From CAYWLQ01 sp964458775 (lineage in GTDB: Bacteria > Myxococcota_A > Polyangia > JAAYKL01), in NCBI GenBank assembly GCA_964458775.1, contig CAYWLQ010000005.1, forward strand, positions 15,666 through 79,665: 64,000 nucleotides of DNA, read 5' to 3'. Positions 57,001 through 64,000 of the stretch are shown piece after piece. Below the pieces are notes generated by a model. It was given only the letters and a program-made list of their open reading frames with translations. It was not told the origin of the DNA and made no database searches. The position numbers and the translations under genes were made by a program. Every line of letters begins with the position of its first letter. The stretch's first letter is position 1.

Positions 57001-58849
57001 GGCCAAAAACGAATGTCGAACAGAGGAGCTAAAAACTATTTCGATGGCTTTAGCGCCTATGATTCAAGACAAAGACAATGAGGATGCTATCGAAATCTAT
57101 CGTTCGGCATTAGCGCTGTCACCAAATGACGTAGAACTTATGGAAAGGTTGCTGGCGAGATTGATTGGCGATGAGCATCAAAAAGAACGTGTACAAATCA
57201 GAGAAAAGATGCTTTGGCAAAGAAATGATGACACTTTGGCTTCAGCTGCACTTGAATTGGTAAATGAATATCGCATTATCGGTGATACGGATAGTGCTCA
57301 CAGAGTATTGAAATCTGCGTATCAGCGAGTATCAAATGATTCGTCATTAGAGTCTGCACTCAAGGAGTCCTTTATTGCTACTGATGACTATCGAGGATTA
57401 CTTGAACTGTTACAAAAAACCGTAAGCGGCATTTCAGACTCAGTTGAAAAAACACGCATATATAGAGAGATAGCGGATATTGCAAAGAATCGTCTTTCAG
57501 ATTCTGTTCTTGAAATCAATGCATTAAGACATGCCAGGGAGGCTTCTCCAAATGACGGAACGACTATTTTTTCTTTATTACAGGCTTTAGAAACAACACA
57601 AAAATATGAAGAAGCAATAGAAATCGCCACAGAGGCTTTGAAGCAGTTTAAGGATGATAGCGACAGATGTCGGTTGCTCAATTTTAGAGGCAACATATTG
57701 CGACTATCACAGGACTTGACCGGCGCAATTGAAGATCTCAATGAAGCTTTTTCTATTAACCCTAAAGCAGTACACAAAAACCTTGCTGTCGCTTTAGAGG
57801 CACTGTTAGAAAACCTTAGGATTGAAGGAAAGATAGAAGATGAACAATCTGTGGTGCTTCAATTATTTGAAGCATTGGAATATGCCCGTGACATTGACAA
57901 AATTAGAGAGCTTTTGAGCGATTGGTTGTTAAGATCTCCGCAGGATGTGTCTTCATGGAAGAAACTTCTCAAGCTGGAAAGCGACGCTGAAAATTGGGAT
58001 CGAGTTGCAGATATTTGTGAACAGCTGATAGAAATTGCTGACGGCGAAGACCAAGTAAAAGCCGCTATATGGCTAAGCCAGGCGTGTGTGCTGTCTAATA
58101 GGCCTGACTATGCGAGGTCCGGACTTGAAACCGTATATGCCAAGTACCCTGACAATCAAGAGTTAAGAGTTGAAATGAGAAATGTATATGAAAGAGCGGG
58201 AGACTCGGCCGCATTGGCACGTATGCTGCTTCAAGATGCAGAATCTGCTTTGGATACCAATGAACGAGCAAAGCTGCTTAAGAAAGCCGGAAACGGTTTT
58301 ATGGCTGCCGGTGACCACGAAACAGCACTTGAAATCCTTACAGAAGCTCTTATGCTAACCCCAGACGATTTTGAAACAGCTATAGCTCTAATTGATACAC
58401 ACATAGAAAACAATTCGCTGGATGCAGCAAACGAGCTTACCGACCAATCTATTGCAGCTCAAGGCGGCAGACGTTCTGCTGAATTGAGCCTGCTGCAACA
58501 ACGAAAAGCACAGATCATGGGTGCCTACGGCGATCAATCTCAACAACTCGCATGGTTAGAGCAAGCTTTTGTAAGCAATCGTAATGACGGAAACGTAGCA
58601 GCGATGCTGTCAAATTTGGCGGAGGAAATGGAGGAGTGGGACCTTGCGCTAAAAGCATTAAGGCAAATAACAATGCTTAAAGAAGACACTGCTATATCCA
58701 AAGCTGAAGCGTATTTTCGCCAAGGCAAAATTTCTTATGCCAGAGATGATGACAAGAAAAGAGCACTTTTATTCATAAAAAAGGCATTACAGGAAAATCC
58801 GGACTTTGAAGATGCAAGAAATTTTTTGGATGAAGTCGGAGAACAATAA
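51059..58849 (+). CDS. Giant tetratricopeptide-repeat protein (2596 residues)
   Basis: A single uninterrupted frame of about 7.8 kb. I use ATG 51059 (MSKENGP) behind GAGGCG rather than an ATG-like codon 33 bases upstream. Almost the whole chain consists of TPR and related helical-hairpin repeats of about 34 residues, with typical A-x-L-Y and P-x-x-x motifs (AIEAYEKVVELTQD, ALEHLELAASMD, AIEIYRSALALSP). No signal peptide, membrane helix or enzymatic domain was seen. Such chains form long superhelices that organise protein complexes. The gene stands alone, so partners are unknown. Codon use matches neighbouring genes. Confidence 0.88.
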   Translation: MSKENGPDSIEHTQPKTAALIAAIEATERSFDDDAAWDAAEKASADESNAGPLAALYRKALKQAHSKSMAEKISKRAVSFFEEWFGDDPNSMKTILTEVISKDSDALWAFEKLTEMLTVRERWDDLFEAYDSLLSIETSEERRKILLEEASSIAKDIADNPTKALAYLVDLHHLDRTNFQRFRMIERMMERQESWKDLIALRQQQLPFMEDSDISNTCLQIADCYMSKLSNPQQAFSVLKEFLDAHPGDNTGCAELEKILADENTPFYLKLQTLDILTDNYDTANKPEEAVAAIETVIAFAEGDSKPSLHRRAGSRLAAMDRDEEAIAQYAALLLESPADADALKNLRILSLRAKRQDLRAAALVDAASACDDDTLKTTHLLDAGRIYADDLRDGASAIKILQSINAIEDIDSGTALTVAHKLNELYAQADLKEERLNILVRIFELERTHSLKRTVLVEAARLAEDLRDISKAMELWHRLLAESENDLEALSAVIDLTEQAEDYETLVKALAKRAVSSSLPEQRCADMSRAARVYHERLGQTSLAIDMWKAVVIEFGPRIEAVEALDKLLTEEKRYVELEALLEEASAADFESTANILFRLGELNLFVLDNPEKAFGFYYKVLVLNPADPRALDSIKQLILRPSTAVQAVNALVWAYRTLDDWENLLELTGHRLEVARSDEEQVEICLDAAKLQKTRAQNPEAARDLLTRALPLDPENRQIEAEMLRLAKAHGGWSRTGLALSQAASAVEDNPERRAHLKFIEGTILEKELDKPEGALAAYQETAAVEKRNPEILTSVTKLAAQLGKWKDSVTAAVSLFSLNDIIDKEITDHLKSCAVTRGEAAEMTAALEKEVQNRVQLRTNLRRQLDLFIADTYRTLCNNMQSAESAAARAVAAGSGHLDSLLLLADIRRASKSPMLTTTLKALYDLRDSDLDPLMEAAEVAEQSSSDLDFKREHFLYLYEAASKMWKMGRKPNGKHSREECCNFAAWQIAKLDESRGAFRQAAEMLLSCANLPFDSASTREMKRKAASLYAQNGMNGTAINIYMSVWQDNPEDVETLTDLNVVLAANDRLSDLMIVKKKLLDLTEDLQSRLTLRIEIAEIAGMLEGGQDRVYVLSANLSDNPGHKETIDKIDNILRGRRQYNELVELYVEQTKRLIANNSLERAAELMSRAAKIYEEHLRDLEKAIEAYEKVVELTQDTTAMDALSRLNASQNRWAQAASWLKAHLSAAKPQERVSLLLRLARIQLRLGQNETAVDLLEQAFEEAPKNQEIRSMLLEQYRSLENYEALAKTLSKAAAHMSSMSVMLSYTEEAADIYFYKLHVLKKAVSVLERAVELAPDEQRFRVMLAEALVSDEQYDRAETLLIELLESFGRRRSPERGAIHLQLALVAKAQGKTDSALEHLELAASMDTKNVATGLALAETARDIDDRDRAERAYRALLLLIRRESPKEGESPIIYQSEVLLELSFLAAKRDQADKASELLESAIEALAAEEKEILRITERLKARGDSALTIRVLEKAAELAISPSQRAKWLIMLSDCLAHTEEGKSRAFEIRLKAVAEDSGNPAHHDAAEVLAEQLDRHNDYISLIEELINKTRRENDELRRCELMLRLGNVHAKKKDLDAAWKCFEQAELLEVREVDVLKFGIKLAALKGDEKSQIRMLSALSGMGESVETETRADAMYRLAEIYLSSGDTSNEGVRLFEQAFSADPQCIRAGRILVRICKKDIPGPRLLNLFEKVARQSEDKALLLDYLEEKSNVPNVTALEIKEGAVLALDMKENTKADILMKKMLEARCETQEDRDAVLWAVLTSAELRKAEGDLEGAMKWLNDAAEISSPMQVFDLSLDIAASAVEDPQTLPLAIKIYKWLLEFDPGTPKVWKPLAEIYFAQNDLAGLEALAQETLYTIQSTSLRNELRLMHAKLLMSTDHRKSDALEVLMNIQMEEPDNAESLSMIITYYEDNGRTDDLADLLRDRYILAKNECRTEELKTISMALAPMIQDKDNEDAIEIYRSALALSPNDVELMERLLARLIGDEHQKERVQIREKMLWQRNDDTLASAALELVNEYRIIGDTDSAHRVLKSAYQRVSNDSSLESALKESFIATDDYRGLLELLQKTVSGISDSVEKTRIYREIADIAKNRLSDSVLEINALRHAREASPNDGTTIFSLLQALETTQKYEEAIEIATEALKQFKDDSDRCRLLNFRGNILRLSQDLTGAIEDLNEAFSINPKAVHKNLAVALEALLENLRIEGKIEDEQSVVLQLFEALEYARDIDKIRELLSDWLLRSPQDVSSWKKLLKLESDAENWDRVADICEQLIEIADGEDQVKAAIWLSQACVLSNRPDYARSGLETVYAKYPDNQELRVEMRNVYERAGDSAALARMLLQDAESALDTNERAKLLKKAGNGFMAAGDHETALEILTEALMLTPDDFETAIALIDTHIENNSLDAANELTDQSIAAQGGRRSAELSLLQQRKAQIMGAYGDQSQQLAWLEQAFVSNRNDGNVAAMLSNLAEEMEEWDLALKALRQITMLKEDTAISKAEAYFRQGKISYARDDDKKRALLFIKKALQENPDFEDARNFLDEVGEQ

Positions 58850-59045
58850 CGCGAGATTTGTCTGCACTTTGTAGTTCTTTTTCTGTATTTTTTATTTCAA
58901 CTATTTTCCAAATCAGGATTTCTGTTTGAGCAAAATCAGAAAAAAATCTTTGTATAAATATACAGAATTCACTAACAGACCGCCGGTCAATCCTGATATT
59001 GACAAAGACAGCAGATATTAGACTGCTTCGCAAAGTAGGTTTGCA

Positions 59046-60497
59046 GTGTTTCCAATTAACTTGAAACTATCCGGTCGTCCATGTCTTGTTGTGGGCGGAG
59101 GAAAAACAGCATTTAGAAAAATTGCCGGTCTTCTTTCAGAGGGCGCAGTCGTTACGGTTACAGCCCCTGATGTTACATCTAATATCGAAAATCTTCTGTC
59201 TCAAGGTAACATTACGCTTAATAGAAGGAAATACATTCTGCAAGAGGTTACCGGATACTCACTGGCATTTGCTGCTACAAATGACCGAAAGGTCAATCAG
59301 CAGGTATATGAAGACGCTGTAAATGCTGATGTTTGGATAAATACTGCTGACGACCCTGAACTATGTACATTTCATCTTCCGGCAAAAATTAAGCGTGGAT
59401 CTTTTCAGTTGACCGTTTCTACAGACGGAAAGTCACCTTTTGTTTCAAAACGCATGCGCAAGCTTTTAGAGAGAAAATTTGATGAAAAATGGTCTCGCTG
59501 GGCGAAGACTGCTGCTGCTTTTAGAAAGAACGTTAAAGAAAAGAGATTAGAAAGAGAGCAAGAAGAAATTTTGTTTAATCGTTTTTTTGACGCTACTGTG
59601 AATAAAGAAACTCTAGAAGTGAAAATCCTGTCTGCAGAGGAAGAAATTGCCGTTTTAAGCGAATCTAAAATAAACGAACAGCGAGTTTTAAATACGAACA
59701 TTAACCATAATAAGAAGACGGGACTCGTTTCTTTAGTGGGTGCAGGTCCTGGAGATCCTGGACTATTAACCGTTAAAGGAAAAGAGAGTCTTTTTAGAGC
59801 AGATGCGATAGTATGTGATCGATTGGCTGTTCCTGTGCTTCCGTGTGATCTTCCCTCTAATGTAGAGATTTATTTTGTCGGCAAAGAAGCACAAAATCAT
59901 CCTGTTCCCCAAGATGAAATAAATGCTCTACTGATAAAACTGGCAAAAGAAAATAAACACGTTGTGCGTTTAAAGGGCGGCGATCCGTATATTTTCGGAC
60001 GGGGAGGTGAGGAGGCTATTGAGCTTGTACATGCAAATATTCCTTTTGAGTTGATACCCGGAGTTACGGCAGCATCTGCAGTTGCTGCGTATGCCGGTAT
60101 TCCCTTAACTTATAGAAAAGAAGTTGTTCGGGTAACGTTGGTTACAGCTCATGAGGCGACAAAACAATCCGGTCCGCAAGTCCGTTGGGATTTGTTGGCT
60201 GCTGATACCGGTGCTGTCATTATAGGCTATATGGGAGTTACCAACCTTCCCAACATTATTGAGGAGCTGCTAAAAGGAGGTCTTGCGCCGGATACTCCGG
60301 CAGCTTTAGTTGAAAGAGGCACAACTTCCATGCAACGGAAGGTAATAAGCACAGTACATAATCTTGTTAGAGATGTAAAAACAACAGCATTGGCTCCTCC
60401 GGCTCTTTTTATAATAGGTTCATCTGTTCGTCATGCTGAGCTTCTTGATTGGTTCGGCAAAAGACCGCTATTAGGTCAGGAGACTCATAAGTTTTAA
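59046..60497 (+). CDS. cysG: Siroheme synthase: precorrin-2 dehydrogenase/ferrochelatase fused to uroporphyrinogen-III methyltransferase
   Basis: A CysG-type fusion that makes siroheme. The N-terminal domain (about residues 1-150) has VVGGGKTAFRKIAGLL and TADDPELCTFHLPA, used in NAD-dependent dehydrogenation and iron insertion. The methyltransferase domain (about 225-470) shows LVGAGPGDPGLLTVKG, RLKGGDPYIFGRGGEE and IPGVTAASAVAAYAGIPLT. A poorly conserved linker of about 70 residues, longer than usual, joins them. GTG 59046 is the start, with a weak upstream site. The C-terminus ends FGKRPLLGQETHKF at a TAA, exactly where many homologues continue into HemD, which lies in the next frame. Confidence 0.92.
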   Translation: MFPINLKLSGRPCLVVGGGKTAFRKIAGLLSEGAVVTVTAPDVTSNIENLLSQGNITLNRRKYILQEVTGYSLAFAATNDRKVNQQVYEDAVNADVWINTADDPELCTFHLPAKIKRGSFQLTVSTDGKSPFVSKRMRKLLERKFDEKWSRWAKTAAAFRKNVKEKRLEREQEEILFNRFFDATVNKETLEVKILSAEEEIAVLSESKINEQRVLNTNINHNKKTGLVSLVGAGPGDPGLLTVKGKESLFRADAIVCDRLAVPVLPCDLPSNVEIYFVGKEAQNHPVPQDEINALLIKLAKENKHVVRLKGGDPYIFGRGGEEAIELVHANIPFELIPGVTAASAVAAYAGIPLTYRKEVVRVTLVTAHEATKQSGPQVRWDLLAADTGAVIIGYMGVTNLPNIIEELLKGGLAPDTPAALVERGTTSMQRKVISTVHNLVRDVKTTALAPPALFIIGSSVRHAELLDWFGKRPLLGQETHKF

Positions 60498-60816
60498 TCT
60501 AGATTTTGACCTTTTAGACACGCTTCAGTCGGCAGGAGCAGAGATTGTCAAACTTTCTAATCCGATTACACCATCCTCACGAATGGTAATGGATTGTATG
60601 CCCCTTACCGGCGGAATATTTACAACACCTGAAGAACTAAACATAATTAAAGTTGAGCAAAATATAAAAAGTTGGATAAAAAATCCTGTTGCTTGGTGTT
60701 TGAATAAATCAGCTGCATATCAAGCAGAGCAGACGGGGTGGAAAAACATAAGACTCATCGATAAACGACAAACAACGCTTGATATGATGATCGATAACTA
60801 TAAGCAACACGTATAA
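60475..60816 (+). pseudogene. C-terminal lobe of uroporphyrinogen-III synthase (HemD), in the +1 frame behind cysG
   Basis: In the frame +1 to cysG the sequence reads LDFDLLDTLQSAGAEIVKLS, then GGIFTTPEELNIIK and NPVAWCLNKSAAYQAEQTGW, ending TLDMMIDNYKQHV. The order matches the second half of HemD (the GAEV, TFTS and GPVTA segments of that family). The first half is missing. No standard start codon precedes the homology; the first ATG (60583) lies inside it. The piece could be a decaying remnant or be reached by +1 frameshifting at the cysG stop. Residues are too few for full activity. Confidence 0.55.
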
Positions 60817-60951
60817 TTTGTTCTCTTCTGATAACACAGCAAATTGTGCAAACTGATATAGAATATAGGTTTAACCCATGCCGCAAACGAGCACTGGTTT
60901 TTCTCGACAACAGTTCATTTTCTTATATCAATCAGGTAAAGGTCTTAAAAG

Positions 60952-62301
60952 TTATATTCTACCCAAACCTATAAATACTACGTGAATAGAAACTATCAGC
61001 ACTGTAAAGACTTTGCGTGCAAAGCTAGGAGATGCCGTAAAAAATCTATATTGAATTTGTTGCTTGTGACATGATGAAATACAATCCCCGCATAGAGTAC
61101 ATGTAAATCCCGGTTTGCGATTTCTGATATTATCCAGTGTAAGTGCTCCGTATCGACAAGATGTGCTGCAAATATTGCAATCTGTGCAGCCGGAAGCAAT
61201 CTTTATTCTGAATGGATTGATTTTACCCAATGTTGAGGCGAGCAAACTAATCGGACAGTACATTGTGCAATGAAGCATAGTACCTCTGTTTTTTGAAAAC
61301 AAAAGCATTATAGCGATGCCTGCCAGTCCAAAAAAAGCACCTGCTATCGCAGCAAGCCAAGAAGCCGCGCCCATAGCTCCCATTATTGCAGCGATCGATA
61401 CAACTCCGATCAGTATTACTGCACGGATCAATAGCGAATGTTTCGGCAGAATACCTGCTTTGGCTTTTGTTTTTGATGCTGTAAAATCCCATGCTCCTAA
61501 ATAGCAAAACCAAGAACACCATGCAGGCCCTGTTAAAACAACAGTAACCAAAAATAATAAAGACATAAAACCGAATATTTCTCCTCGAAATATCGGCCCT
61601 GCGACAATCATAGCCGGAACAGGAAGATGGAGAGTATCGCTCATTAAAAATATGCCTAACCCCGATATCCCTAACAATGCCTGTGCAAAAAAAATACAAG
61701 AAAGAATTGTCCATGCAATGCTTCGTATTCTGCTAATAGACTCTGATGACAACAGCTTTTCAGTCAGCAGTGCAGCATAAAGTGACAAGACCAAGATTTG
61801 AGTCCATCCCGCAGTGAAAAAAAATCGCTCAGCCATGAGAGCCGGCTGTCCCGATAGTTTTACATGAGGTATGGCAAGCAGTATAGACGATAGCGCAAAT
61901 GAAAATCCGCTTGCATTAGCAGACAGCTCTTGTTGAGTATATTTTCGTCTGAAAGACTCCGTGCTTAATAATGCCGCACACCCGATAGCAACAACAGCAA
62001 CCGCTCCGATAATAACTGCCGCTCGTCCCCATGGAGCCCCGGAGGCAGCTCGACCGGTTGCAATTATAAATGCCGTTCTAATCCATTCTATACTCCAGAG
62101 TGTCATAAGCCCCTTAAATACTAACAAAGTCCATTTTCGTTTGTAGAGCAAAATCAAGGGGGCGGCGGCTGACACCAAAGCGAGTCCCGGATTGAAAGCT
62201 CGAATAAAATGAGCTGCTGTTACTAGAGAAACAAGATAAGATGTAATTATTCCTGCTCTATACGTAACTAACGACCTACGAGTTAAGTTATCTTTTAACA
62301 T
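60952..62301 (-). CDS. NapH-like membrane iron-sulfur protein
   Basis: About ten hydrophobic helices occupy residues 15-345. Two CX3C motifs, WCSWFC and HCTMYCP, resemble those of NapH, NosR and related quinol-linked proteins. Two [4Fe-4S] motifs follow: CTDCNICSTSCR and CTLCGDCISSCH. It probably moves electrons between quinones and Fe-S partners. The gene lies between the siroheme and APS reductase genes but on the minus strand with cysH. A link to sulfur metabolism is possible but not shown. Confidence 0.78.
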   Translation of the reverse strand: MLKDNLTRRSLVTYRAGIITSYLVSLVTAAHFIRAFNPGLALVSAAAPLILLYKRKWTLLVFKGLMTLWSIEWIRTAFIIATGRAASGAPWGRAAVIIGAVAVVAIGCAALLSTESFRRKYTQQELSANASGFSFALSSILLAIPHVKLSGQPALMAERFFFTAGWTQILVLSLYAALLTEKLLSSESISRIRSIAWTILSCIFFAQALLGISGLGIFLMSDTLHLPVPAMIVAGPIFRGEIFGFMSLLFLVTVVLTGPAWCSWFCYLGAWDFTASKTKAKAGILPKHSLLIRAVILIGVVSIAAIMGAMGAASWLAAIAGAFFGLAGIAIMLLFSKNRGTMLHCTMYCPISLLASTLGKINPFRIKIASGCTDCNICSTSCRYGALTLDNIRNRKPGFTCTLCGDCISSCHKQQIQYRFFTASPSFARKVFTVLIVSIHVVFIGLGRI

Positions 62302-62491
62302 TTAGTAGTATCCATCTCAAAACAAAGCAAATTAGGCACATTGAAGTAGAACATGAATTTATCTTATAGCGCAAACACCTGCTGTCATCTATTTTCTCGA
62401 TGAGATAACCCCGGCAATTACCTTCTGATCTATTCTAAACAGGACTTTTGAGATAAAAACTAAGCAATTACAAAGTATCAAACGCAACATG

Positions 62492-63244
62492 TTATATTCC
62501 GCTGCCGTCAGTAAAATTAATTCCGCAGTATTCGGGCTTTTTATCTTCAGTTGCTGTTTGAAGATGACGCCAGCGTCCGGCTCTCGGATGTTCTCCCGGA
62601 AGAACTTTAGTTGTACACGGATAGCATCCGATGCTTGGGTAACCTGAATTATGAAGGGTGTGTATTATAAGCTTGTGACGATGTATGTATTCCTCAACAT
62701 CATTAGCTAACCAATCGAAAATCGGCGACAATCCGTATCCTCCTGTGCGAGGATCTTGATTTACTGTTCTAAGATTGGCTCTTTTACCTCCCTCTCCTCG
62801 CCTGAGGCCGTTTATAACAGCAGGACAGGATTTGGTTTCTTTGAGATGCTGAATCAGAGGCAATTCTTTTCGAATGTGACAGCATTCAGGTTGCCCGTCT
62901 GCACATGAAAATAGTTTTTTGCTGTGCAAGGACTCTTGGTCTTCAGTGGTAATAGAAGGATACAAGGTAACGATGTTTAGCTTGTATTTTCTCATATACT
63001 CATCTCTCATTTTAAGAGTTTCAACAAAATGATATCCGGTATCCACAAACAATATTTCGTTTTCGAGTTTTAAAGAATAAAACAAGTGCATCAACACAGA
63101 CGCGGTTTTTTGCATACTGGATAACAAAACCAAATTATCTTTAAATACCTCGGCAGCCCATAAAATGCGATTTTCTACTGACAAAGGTGCTAGGATTTCG
63201 TGAGTGTTTTGCAAGTCCAATTGAATTATGGTGTCTTCACGCAT
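62492..63244 (-). CDS. cysH: Phosphoadenylyl/adenylyl-sulfate reductase (assimilatory)
   Basis: CysH reduces activated sulfate to sulfite. The sulfate-binding region includes FVDTGYHF and NGLRRGEGGKRANL. ECCHIRK and GCYPC supply two Cys pairs, the signature of [4Fe-4S]-containing APS reductases rather than the cluster-free PAPS type. The C-terminal active-site Cys lies in PEYCGI. The length of 250 residues is normal. Siroheme, made by the nearby cysG, would be needed by the next enzyme, sulfite reductase, which is not in the window. Confidence 0.92.
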   Translation of the reverse strand: MREDTIIQLDLQNTHEILAPLSVENRILWAAEVFKDNLVLLSSMQKTASVLMHLFYSLKLENEILFVDTGYHFVETLKMRDEYMRKYKLNIVTLYPSITTEDQESLHSKKLFSCADGQPECCHIRKELPLIQHLKETKSCPAVINGLRRGEGGKRANLRTVNQDPRTGGYGLSPIFDWLANDVEEYIHRHKLIIHTLHNSGYPSIGCYPCTTKVLPGEHPRAGRWRHLQTATEDKKPEYCGINFTDGSGI

Positions 63245-63516
63245 TGTTTCTCCCTACAAAATAGGCCGACACGACAGCATTACTTCGGCTGACTGTGTGA
63301 ATACGACATAAAGTTAAGTAAGTAAAGCGCTATGATTTACTATATGTATTATTTAAGAATTCATGTTGCTTAACTATCTATAAAGATTAGAGTATATGGA
63401 AATGTTATTTAAGTTTTAATACATGAGAATTTTTTTCTCATGTGAAGATAGATGCTTCTCACAAGTCAGTTGTTAAGAAGTTCGCTATTCTTTATTTTTT
63501 TAGTTTTTATGCTCCA

Positions 63517-63945
63517 TCAGTCCAAAGTGCGGCTAATCCATCCGCCTCCCAAAACGCGGTTTTCATCGTACAGCACTGCCGCTTGACCGGGAGCTGCTGC
63601 TTTGCAAGGGGACTCAAAGACTATTCGCAATTGATTGTTTTCTATTGTTACCTCTGCCTTTGTCGGTGCACTTCGGTAGCGAATTTGTACGTTACAATGC
63701 AGAGGAAACTTTGGGTTGTATCCTCCTGTCCAGGTTATTTTATCTGCGAGAATATTTTGTGACAAAAGAGACTCTTCCCTTTCGCTTAGAATAACAGCGT
63801 TTTTTTGGGTATCTATTTTTGACACATATGCCCTGTATCCCAGAGCTATTCTAAGTCCGCGACGTTGACCTATTGTATATTGATGAATTCCTCTGTGAGT
63901 TCCCAATATATCGCCCTTTTCATTTACAATGGAACCTTCGAGCAT
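63517..63945 (-). pseudogene. mnmA: MnmA (tRNA 2-thiouridylase) C-terminal part, interrupted upstream
   Basis: Translation from 63945 gives an intact MnmA C-terminal domain: GTHRGIHQYTIGQRRGLRIA, then ILADKITWTGG and the final CKAAAPGQAAVLYDENRVLGGGWI, again only in part as GQAAVLYD and VLGGGW. MnmA thiolates uridine 34 of several tRNAs. Just upstream the frame hits TGA at 63958-63960, and the last 55 bases of the window show no clear MnmA sequence in that frame. The gene may be frameshifted, truncated by an insertion whose body lies beyond the edge, or misassembled. The ATG at 63945 is unlikely to be the true start. Confidence 0.7.
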
Positions 63946-64000
63946 GCAAAATGAAAATCATTGCGATCATCACCGACCCAGTCTCAGTGAAAACCTACCT

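Noticed and set aside
63442..63762. Plus-strand ORF of 106 codons at the right end
   Set aside because: It lies opposite the well-matched MnmA domain and has no motif of its own.

Overview
The window looks like a piece of a metagenome-assembled genome from a Gram-negative, largely anaerobic bacterium with roughly 40 % GC. A 100-N scaffold gap lies at 1054-1153. The lineage is inferred, not proven. Lipoproteins with long Asp-Ala/Asp-Thr linkers, a giant TPR protein, multihaem cytochromes with CX4CH/CXXCH motifs and FecR-TPR regulators all fit the former Deltaproteobacteria, with Myxococcota-like groups most likely. No rRNA, tRNA, CRISPR array or complete mobile element was found.

Layout. 1-417 is the N-terminus of a TonB-dependent receptor running off the left edge. 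848-3279 holds a GH11 xylanase lipoprotein interrupted by the gap and a convergent carbohydrate-binding-like lipoprotein. 3543-6973 is an ECF sigma factor / FecR-TPR anti-sigma / envelope protein operon. 7085-14423 runs yajC-secD-secF-recJ, a papain-like lipoprotein and a TlpA-like thioredoxin. 14821-21942 (minus) holds nadE and a complete rnfABCDGE operon. 22092-23441 is a von Willebrand A lipoprotein. 23820-30187 encodes cytochromes, a fused NapH-NapG-type quinol dehydrogenase, an outer-membrane beta-barrel and an 11-haem cytochrome, which together look like an extracellular electron transfer conduit. mscS follows. 31546-38986 (minus) has a GH43/CBM6-like lipoprotein, an SGNH hydrolase, nadB, an M49-like lipoprotein that has lost its zinc motif, and a HEAT-repeat lipoprotein. 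39075-44113 (minus) has a hybrid histidine kinase and a 2-oxoacid:ferredoxin oxidoreductase operon with an iron-sulfur protein. 44419-50788 has small envelope proteins, a cupin_5 protein, and an unusual pair: an HSP90-like ATPase fused across the membrane to a transglutaminase-like domain, followed by a probable degenerate ATPase. 51059-58849 is a 2596-residue TPR protein. 59046-63244 covers siroheme synthesis (with a split-off half HemD), a membrane polyferredoxin and APS/PAPS reductase. The C-terminal part of mnmA is at the right edge.

How it fits together. Xylan hydrolysis (GH11, GH43, CBM-like proteins) would supply sugars. The 2-oxoacid:ferredoxin oxidoreductase would reduce ferredoxin, and Rnf would couple ferredoxin oxidation to NAD+ reduction and an ion gradient. 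The 23820-30187 locus would take electrons from the quinone pool through periplasmic cytochromes and an outer-membrane porin to an outside acceptor. This flow is an inference from gene content.

The least familiar system is the ATPase-transmembrane-transglutaminase pair at 46412-50788. Other points of note are the zinc-less M49 lipoprotein (32379-34313), the fused NapH-NapG with an internal twin-arginine motif (25114-26652), and the possible +1 frameshift between the siroheme synthase and a HemD lobe (60478-60816).
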